Positions 56,430-64,000 of a stretch of DNA of 64,000 bases are shown in pieces. The position numbers and the translations under genes are program-made. Positions within the stretch are counted from its first letter, which is position 1. Each line of letters starts with the position of its first letter. Under the pieces are notes generated by a model, which was not told the origin of the DNA, did not search any database, and was given only the letters and a program-made list of their open reading frames with translations. The stretch is from Pseudopyrenochaeta lycopersici (taxonomy: Eukaryota; Ascomycota; Dothideomycetes; Pleosporales; Pseudopyrenochaetaceae), in assembly GCA_003313425.1 (NCBI GenBank), contig NHZP01000001.1, forward strand, positions 2,418,001 to 2,482,000. Direction: 5' to 3'.

Positions 56430-57635
56430 CTATTCTAGATTTTGCCCGTGAAAAGCCCTGGAAACGGCAAGGCTCACAACTGGGTAACTCATGATGCGAA
56501 CATGCAGACCATGCTTTACGATCTGTTCCCGAATAATTCCACCCTTCCCTTGCCACTCTATCTCCCAACCCCTAGCACCTAGCGGTGTCTTTTCCTTTGC
56601 CTTGATTTTTCCTAGTTCGTCAAACGTGAGAGACATGGGCGGCTCCTGAGTGGCATTAACGGCATGCCAAAACAGCACATCCGAATGAAACCATGGGATA
56701 TCGTAGTCATCTTCGGCATGAATCAGAGTTATGTCATATTTCCGGTGCCGACCATTCATTTTGTTTATGTCAAGGTGACGAATGAGTGCTGCCAGTTTCT
56801 CTTTTGATGGGAACTTGGTGACTATGAAGCGATTCAGCAGCGCCATAAGCGGCGGGAAAATTGCAAGAGGAGATAAAAGAGGTACTGTTCCGGCAACTTT
56901 GTACGTCCTGGTCAAAGACTCGACATCTGCAAATGGTGCGACAAGCACAGTGCCAGCAAAGAGAATCGGTGGCGTTTGTAACGCATAGTGGTGAGTGAGT
57001 GACACTGCAACCGCAGTTCCAATGGACTGCGCAAAAACCACAGTCCTCTCTGGAGGTACACCAGCCGTTCTCATGGCGAATTCCGTCAAGGTGAGTGCAT
57101 CGGTGAGCAGCCCTGTTTCTGACGGCCATCCGGTACTAGTTCCGAAGCCGCGGTAATCAATAACAAGAACGTGGACATTCTTAGCAGCGGCCGATAATGC
57201 TCGGTAACTTTGAGGTCGCCAGCCTGAGCCTAAGGTTCCTGCGGCTCCGTGGAAGTAGACAACCAGCTGAGCGGTGGGATCATCTCGGAGTAGTTTGAAA
57301 GATAGTCGTTGCTGGATATCTGAGCATAGGCCTATTGGCTCTTTGCGAAGCTCCGCTTGATGTTCACGGTACGTCTCCAGTGGCAAGACATGCCAGGCAT
57401 GCAATTTTTCTCCATCAGGGGTTCTCAGATTGAAAACGGTGACTTGGCCCCGCAGAAATCCCCACGTCTCCGGCGTATTGACATCTTGGAACCAAGTGAG
57501 TGTTATACGATGAAGATAGATAACGTGATACTGCAGTGTGGGAATCGTGAGAAGCGCGATGAGCGCAGCATAACAACCTAAGATACTTGCAATCGTGCCA
57601 AGTAGTGGCCTTAGCATTGCAGAAGTGGAAGGCAT
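56430..57635 (-). CDS. ABHD12-like alpha/beta hydrolase
   Basis: One exon of 401 residues. An N-terminal membrane anchor (about residues 10-32) precedes an alpha/beta-hydrolase domain. Family landmarks are the oxyanion-hole loop VVYFHGAAG (residues 125-133), VIDYRGFGTSTG, the nucleophile elbow around Ser204 and an acid-containing segment with HAEDDYDIPW near 306-315. The closest family is the monoacylglycerol / lysophosphatidylserine lipase ABHD12. The elbow reads A-Q-S-I-G, with Ala where family members normally have Gly (GxSxG). The active-site His is probably in the GLHVRI region near residue 375. Upstream codons are open, but the first ATG is 57635. Confidence 0.85.
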   Translation of the reverse strand: MPSTSAMLRPLLGTIASILGCYAALIALLTIPTLQYHVIYLHRITLTWFQDVNTPETWGFLRGQVTVFNLRTPDGEKLHAWHVLPLETYREHQAELRKEPIGLCSDIQQRLSFKLLRDDPTAQLVVYFHGAAGTLGSGWRPQSYRALSAAAKNVHVLVIDYRGFGTSTGWPSETGLLTDALTLTEFAMRTAGVPPERTVVFAQSIGTAVAVSLTHHYALQTPPILFAGTVLVAPFADVESLTRTYKVAGTVPLLSPLAIFPPLMALLNRFIVTKFPSKEKLAALIRHLDINKMNGRHRKYDITLIHAEDDYDIPWFHSDVLFWHAVNATQEPPMSLTFDELGKIKAKEKTPLGARGWEIEWQGKGGIIREQIVKHGLHVRIMSYPVVSLAVSRAFHGQNLE

Positions 57636-59438
57636 CGTAGTTGCAGACGTGCTAGGCAATTGGGAAGCATAAAAGCAGAGAAGTGAAAAGATTAGAGCTA
57701 CGATGTTTGCCTTGGCGCGCGAGTCTGATTAGGATTCAACTGACGCGCCGTGATATTGCGCATCAAACGCACGTTCACACACGGTCCGTGCCGCACGGCC
57801 CCATTCATTCGTCTTGAACAATAATTGTGTCGTTTTGCAAGGCTACTGTGCATTTCCTGAAACGAGCGATAGTCTATAAAAGCCACCGATTTACATGTCT
57901 AGTTGCCACTTCCGCACTTTCCGTTTCAATTTGTCGAAGCTGACTATCTAATATGTCTATACCCTGCCTGCTATGAAAGATGGATATTCGCGCAAATCCC
58001 CGCACGAATCTCTGCAAGGCCTAAACTTGGTTTTATATCTTGTTGGAGCACTGGGTGGTTTGTATGACCGACTTAGTCAAATGCCATTATGTGTAGGCTA
58101 AAATGTCTTGACCAGCAAGTATTTCTCTTCGAATAACAAAGTCGACGTGCATCTATTCCATAAGGCTGCTATATGCCTACAATCTAGGAACATCGGTCCC
58201 GCGACCTGATTCACCAAAGCCACATTACTAGTACTGTTTTGTATGTGGTTGCCATCGAAGTAGAATCCCCAAGCTGGAGAGGAATAGCGCTATCTACAAG
58301 AAGGCGAGACATCCACCTTAAAGGGGCTCCAAAAGTGCTGGGGCTGCTCTGCTACGAGCACAAAGACATTACCAGCTGTGCAAAGGAATACCTCTATGCA
58401 TTAAAATACTCTCTACACCTGCCTGTCAACAGAGATACCAACACCAAATAGGGAGCGGAAAATTCGTGTCCAGCCTCACTCGCTTCAAAGAGGAGTCGAT
58501 GAAAAAGGTCGTCAGCAACTTGATAAGACTCATTAACCATCATTCGGACATATTCGAACTATGACTTGGACGATAATTTTTAGCGATGGACTATGATTTA
58601 ACATATTGATTGTAGGGCACTTACATTCTCAATATCCCGTAGAGTCTAACATTCAAATCAAGTGCAGGAGAACTGTATTCTGGATACAGACAGGCTCAAG
58701 AAACAAAGCTCATGCTGACTACATGTGCTGCTTCATGTGTCCATATCGCATGCACGAGTTTAGTCTTTTGCTGACGAGCGCGACCATGAAGGGATGAATG
58801 ACGTGGTTATCAGGAAGTTTGCGGCTGCCACAGCAGATTATTCAACAAATTTCGGCTTCTATGAGACGACCGAAATCTTGGACGAGGATATCGAACTGGG
58901 ATTAGGCAGTCTGCGAAGTTCGTTCTTTTACAGCTTCCTGATCAGTTTGAAGCCATCAGGATTGAGGTACAGAAGGAAGGTCTGGTTGTTACTCAAGTTA
59001 TCTGAGATGTTGCGTATAGCCGGCTGACCGGAACATGAACTCTGTCTGGACGTGTGTGGCAAACCTAAATCAGGATCCTTTTCATCTCTCCTTTAGATCT
59101 GCATCGAATGACTGTTATATTCAGCTCGTTGGGGCAGAACATGTCCAACATCGGGTCGGTGGGGCGATTAAAGCGAGCATCCCTAGCCAATGGAACGGCT
59201 CGCCACGACTGTATGCGTGCCAAGAATGGGTACGCGGGGTAGCGGGTACGATCCGGCTGTGTGGGCACCGGTGAGAGAATATCCCTCCTATGCACGATCG
59301 GAGGCAACAGATCAGGCGCCCTGCACAGCCCGCTCTATGATACTCCGTGACTGCTGCGAGATTTACTCTTACGTTGCGAACCAGATCTCATTGTCTTGGA
59401 ATCTCAGTATCTCGTTTGGAATCTGCCTTCTTGGTGAT
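57636..59438. other. Intergenic region
   Basis: No gene is supported. Small frames, including a 77-codon ATG frame at 58794-59027 with normal-looking amino acid use, may be remnants but show no family. Confidence 0.45.
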
Positions 59439-60733
59439 TCAAGTGGAAAGTCCCATGCGAGAATTCCAACTTGATGTGCGACTTTGTTTCTTCGGCGCAC
59501 TCTTGGCTGCATTGTTTGGTGCACTCTGCAGCGCATTCTTGCTGAATTCGATGATTCTTTTCATTTCCTTGAACTTCTGCTCGTTCCGTTTTAAGATTGC
59601 TGTCTCGTCAACACCCTGGCTAAGTAAGAACGCTACAAATTTCCGCTGATTATTAGTCACTGCGAGATCGAGCACGGTAGAGGGCTCAGAGTCTTTCGCA
59701 TTAATGTCCGCATCGAAGTGAAGAAGTATCCGGGCGAGCTCAATGTCTCCACGCTGAGCTGCGAGGTGCAAAGGTGTTCGCAGTGAGCCGTCGGTAGATT
59801 TTGCAAGGGACGAAGCTTCAGAATGATGTTGCAAAATTGACCGTATCTCGTCAACACGCGTTTGGTTCCCCTCACACTTTGCTATCTGGAAGTGGAAATC
59901 CACCCAGTCGCTCTTTGGCTTTGCGGGTGGGGGGTCTCGGTGCGATATAACACTCTCGTTATCGTCCGATTGTACCTGAAGAGCTCGCGACGAAGCTGAC
60001 GATATGGAAGGTCTTGAACCAGATGTTGCAGTTGAAGTTCTTCGCAACTGTGCGATAGGATCGTGGCCGAAGATCGTCTCTGCATTTGACAGTGTGCGAC
60101 TGAGTGGACTTATATTTCGATCGGTGATTTGCTGCAAGTCGTCGCGAATGGAAAAGGCTTGCTGCTGCATACTGTTAGGCTTCATTTTTAACTGATCACG
60201 AACGGTAGCAGAAACATACTGTTGCTATTGCTTCTGAGATACGACGAGTAGCGGAGGCAACATCCCTGCACTTGAGTTAGGCAAATAACACAAAGTGATG
60301 GCTATACGAACAAACTCCAACAGCTGATGCCGGTTCGGATGTGTTCCATATAAGTATTGATGTCTTGGATTGCTTTCTCAATTTCCTTCTTCGCATTATC
60401 TGATCGTCTTTTTAATGCGACCTTTTGTAGCCATGTCTCCGAGTCGCGCGACGCCAGCTCATAGACCAAAGGCTTGACATCTGATAAGCGTTCCTGACAT
60501 GCGTTGAGTGTTCTACCAACGAATTGTGATGATAAGCTAGAATCGCTAGATTGCGCTCCTTTGTACGTTGTTTCGACCACTTTGATCAATCTATGAAGAT
60601 CTTTAAGGTTTTTGAGAAGATTTTGTATCAAATCGTTGACGACATTGACTTCTTGGATATACCTAGTCGTCTCCTTCACCACCGCCAGAGACACCGTCAC
60701 TATGGTAAGAACACTCGAAACTGGCTCAGCCAT
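59439..60733 (-). CDS. STAND-type N-terminal domain plus ankyrin repeat protein
   Basis: Three exons on the minus strand, 60733-60312, 60265-60220 and 60191-59439, give 406 residues. Donors are GTTCGT and GTATGT; the second intron is only 28 bp, so that junction is uncertain. The first 130 residues are helical and match the fungal N-terminal domain found on STAND (NLR-like) proteins: MAEPVSSVLTIVTVSLAVV, then spaced leucines and a KKEIEKAIQDINTYM segment. A Ser-rich linker follows. Ankyrin-type repeats lie at about residues 290-355 (TPLHLAAQRGDIELARILL and the next repeat). The C-terminus is basic. No nucleotide-binding (NACHT/NB-ARC) domain lies between the parts. Such proteins may be signalling partners or reduced members of the heterokaryon-incompatibility receptor class. 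Confidence 0.72.
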
Positions 60734-62070
60734 GTTGGCGGTAGAATTGTGAGTGGGTCCAGCTTGAAGAGTGGGACGATCGAATTGCGTGCAGGCTGAG
60801 AATGTTGTAGTGTGGGAGGTGGTGCTGTGTGTGCAGGGCTAGGTGGGGAAGATTCCGCGGATCTGGCGTACGAGAGCGCCTTACGTGAACGATGCATATA
60901 ATAGTTGGCAAGCAAGTTCTGAGGTGGCTGAGTGCAGCGCGTGGCACGTTATGACGGGGACGAGCCCAGGCATGCGCAACACACCTGATGGAGCCCGTGA
61001 GGGTTCTGAAGGCGATAATGCGGATATCGAGATGACGATGTCGAAGGATCAAAGATCCATGAGACCAGTCACAGGGATGGCGATGAAACGGCTAGACTTG
61101 GATTTCCAAGCGGGCGGGGAGCACTGATGGTAGCGGAGGCGCAGACCGGGTTGGCAGGCACTCACGTGCGAACTATTGGTAGTAACTGGTGTCCAGTGGA
61201 CGGGGCCACAAATTAAGGCGCTGGCTGAGCATCGCAAAGGGGCAGTGGTAATGAAGGATAATAGCTCAGCCTCTTCACAAGAACGGCATGCGCAACACTG
61301 CCAATTGGCGTTCCGCTTGGCAGATGGTGTGTTTCGGGTGGGGTCGGTGCGCTATTTGTTTTTCCTCAAGAAAACAAATAGCTTGGCCTCGAGGCAGCCG
61401 CCAATGTGTGATATCGGTATTCAGCAAGAGTGAGAGGCACAAAGTCAACGCAGACTGTGAAGACTGTGCGCAGCAGGGCCAAGAAGTCGGTGGCAGTGAG
61501 ATGCAATGGCTTCGTAGCTAAGCCGTTTCCTCATTAGCCGCTAATCATCTGATTGGGTATGTGAATATCCAAAAGCAAGGCATCCAATACGGCCAGGACA
61601 GAGGAAGAGCGGACACATCACCCTAAGCCTGCGCCGAGTCACCCTTACATGTGGCTAGGGGGCGGCTGCTCCATGCAATGCTGGAGGACTTAGGCGGGGG
61701 ACCTGGGGACACTCCCGCATACCTGTCTTGAGCATGTGTTTGTGAACAGCCTCCAGTCAGCCTTGTGGGTCAGAGAACATCTACAATTTAGGTATAATAG
61801 CACCCCTGCTTGCCATCACGAGTCACCTCTTATGATAAGTTGTTCAGATAGGCCTGAGGGCTTTTATGCGTAATCCGTCTCGAGAACGAAGGACTTTTCC
61901 AGTTTTTTCTGTAAGGAGCATGGGCGAACAAGACAACCGAGTACGTGTGTCGTCAACCATGTCAGCCTCAAAATTGTTTTAAACCGTTGTTGTCGCAACT
62001 TGCTAACCATAAGACAATAGGCGGGTCGAACCGCATCTCCAGTACGCCTACTCTCTAGGGTCACTAAAGA
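60734..62070. promoter_or_regulatory. Divergent intergenic region, STAND-N/ankyrin and transporter
   Basis: The two genes point away from each other over 1.3 kb. No extra gene is supported. Short ATG frames overlap without resemblance. Confidence 0.5.
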
Positions 62071-64000
62071 ATGCTCAAAATAATTACCACACAGATAATT
62101 ACGAGCGGGATACGGGGCGATCGAAAATTCGAAGCTACTCAGATTCAGTCAACAGGTCCACGACAAACGTTCGTCGGAATACGGAGGTCCTCCTGAGCTG
62201 CTGCTAACCACTTGGCAGCATTGACAATCCTTTCCTCACATTCGACGACACAAGAGTCGATGTCAAAACAGGACGCACGGAGCTTGAAGAGTATGTATGG
62301 CAATTCGTGGTGCAGGCAGACCTTAAAGATAGGTATGAGCTGCTCAGATTCGGGGCAAGACTTGCAAGGGATAAACATGAAGCAATGAGTCGGTACGCCG
62401 ATGAACTCACAGAGCCTGAGAAGAGGTTCCTGGAGAAAGAAAAAGATAAAAATACTGGCTTCTGGAAGCAGTCAAAGTTCTTTCGTGCAACCATCATCAC
62501 AGCTAGCCTTGGTGGCATGATTCAAGGCTGGACGCAAAGTGCCAACAACGGTACAGCGTACGGCATGCCTGAAGAGTTCAATTTATGTTATCGTACCGAA
62601 GACAACTGCCGCACCTCTGATCTATGGATATTTGGCATGCTGAACGCAATTCCTCTGCTTTCTGCGGGATTGTTTGGAACAGTTCTTGCGGATCCTTTGC
62701 AAGAGAATATCCTTGGACGACGTGGCAGTGTGATGCTTTCATGCGCTATTACTGTTGCTTCGACGATTGGCGCTTCCGTTACGCACAATGTTGGGCAGCT
62801 AGCAGCTTGCCGAGCCATCAATGGCATTGCTTTAGGAGCAAAAGCGTCGATCAGTATGTTTGATGAGTCTGAGCCTCCCGAATGCTTGGTCTATTTCATC
62901 GCCAATTTCTGATCGTTTCTAGTTCCTATCTATTCTGCTGAGCTCTCGCCGGAGCACATTCGCGGAGCTATCTTGGCCAATTGGCAGCTCGCGGATGCAG
63001 CAGGTAAGGACAAGCGTATTGCGAATGCACATGATGCTGATGAGTGAAGGTATCTTCTTCGGATTTCTGGCAAACTTGCTAGTTATCGTTTATGTCAGCG
63101 ACTCTTACAGAAGCTGGAGAATTCTCACCAATACTGTCCTGATACCAACCGTTCCTCTCTTGGTCATGATTTACTTGATGCCCGAGTCTCCACGATACCT
63201 AATGAAGCATGGAAAATACCGCAAGGCCCTCGAGGCCTTTGAGCAGATCCAAACAACACGGCTATTGTGCAGCCGCGACTTTATGTACGCGCATGCACAA
63301 CTAGATTTTGAGAGTCGACTTCTAAAAGGACACGCGAACGAGTATGGAAATCTGGCCGAACGCGTTGATTTCAGCGTACAGGGCTCGTCTGGAGCGCTAT
63401 CCAGCCCTCTCCCACACGGCCCCCAACCACCAAGTAACACTTCACAAACATCCATCTCGCCAAGACAGTCAATTCATTCGAACGAATTAAGTCGAGGTGA
63501 GCCAATGCTCAGTGCAGGGGCGACACCCCAACCCCGGGACAGTCACCAGCACTCCAGCCGAGGAGACGAGCACAGATCAGACAGAGGTATCGAACTCGTT
63601 GATCTCGAGCGGAGAGTAAGTGATTTATCGAGCTTGGATATTGATATAGGAATCCAGCAGGCGAAGAAGAAAGATAATCCATACTCGTACCATATTGGAG
63701 TGACTGGCTACTTTAAGCGACTGGTCCAGCTTTGGGAGAACAAACGTTGTAGGCGCGCGCTTTTGAGCGCTTCTATTGCAATGATCAGCCAACAAATGAC
63801 TGGGGTGAATACTATTGCATTCTTAGTAAGAGCTCCCGCGAACTGCTTAAGCATTTTGCTGATTACGCATCTCTAGGGAACAATAGTCTGGGAGCGCTCG
63901 CTCATCACAGAAGGCTCACAGGATCTTTCCCAGAGTGCCCGGACCGCCGCGATCATTGGTCTCGCATTTGGTGCAGCGAACTATATCTTTGGACTTCCAG
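62071..64000 (+). CDS. MFS sugar/inositol-type transporter, truncated by the window end
   Basis: Five exons are visible, 62071-62168, 62219-62853, 62923-63003, 63050-63825 and 63877-64000 (incomplete), giving at least 571 residues. All junctions keep frame. A cytosolic N-terminus of about 130 residues precedes the membrane part. The first helix has ITASLGGMIQGWTQSANNGT, typical of fungal sugar-porter relatives. The GRRG loop after helix 2 and PESPRYL in the central part (residues about 325-335) are hallmark motifs. A long, Ser/Pro/Arg-rich cytosolic insert fills about residues 375-485 between helices 6 and 7. Helix 7 has SQQMTGVNTIAFL, the QQxxGxN motif that binds sugar in this family. The final helices lie beyond the window. 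Substrate is unknown; myo-inositol or other polyols are possible. Confidence 0.86.

Overview
The window looks like nuclear DNA of a filamentous ascomycete (Pezizomycotina). Genes carry short introns (mostly 46-106 bp) with GTNNGT donors, CTAAC/CTGAC branch points and YAG acceptors. The protein set is also fungal: SHO1, a Cdc11-type septin, a DFG5/DCW1 GH76 mannosidase, PFA5, an RO10-like dynactin subunit, and a STAND-type N-terminal domain joined to ankyrin repeats. Dothideomycetes is my best guess for the class, but that is inference. I see no transposon, CRISPR array or confident RNA gene. Exons were assembled by hand from reading frame, splice signals and family conservation.

Left part (1-20 kb). 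A DHHC-family palmitoyltransferase (1.3-2.6 kb) and a TALE homeobox gene on the minus strand (6.0-7.7 kb) are followed by about 10.6 kb without a convincing gene. That desert has a very GC-rich half (about 8.4-11 kb) and a moderately AT-rich half (about 16.3-18.3 kb). It ends at an F-box gene (18.4-19.7 kb, minus).

Middle (20-41 kb). In order: OsmC-like protein, BAX-inhibitor-1 family protein, ceramide synthase, a PROPPIN of the Hsv2/WIPI4 type (minus), Cdc11-type septin, a PQ-loop membrane protein split into about 13 exons, a tyrosine-phosphatase-family enzyme, a short four-exon gene for a predicted six-cysteine secreted protein, and SHO1 (minus).

Right part (43-64 kb). This part is gene dense: an RO10-like dynactin subunit (minus) diverging from a vacuolar-type amino acid transporter; mitochondrial ribosomal protein bS16m (minus) diverging from NAD(P)HX epimerase; the 3-methylcrotonyl-CoA carboxylase beta subunit; the GH76 mannosidase; a glutathione S-transferase; an ABHD12-like hydrolase (minus); the STAND-N/ankyrin protein (minus); and an MFS sugar/inositol-type transporter cut by the window end.

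These are mostly housekeeping genes in ordinary fungal order, not a biosynthetic cluster. Loose themes are cell surface and stress signalling (SHO1, DFG5/DCW1), membrane lipids (ceramide synthase, palmitoyltransferase) and mitochondria (bS16m, methylcrotonyl-CoA carboxylase, possibly NAD(P)HX epimerase). The two least ordinary items are the PQ-loop gene, whose frame is best explained by a one-nucleotide exon, and the cysteine-rich secreted-protein gene, which is visible only after splicing.
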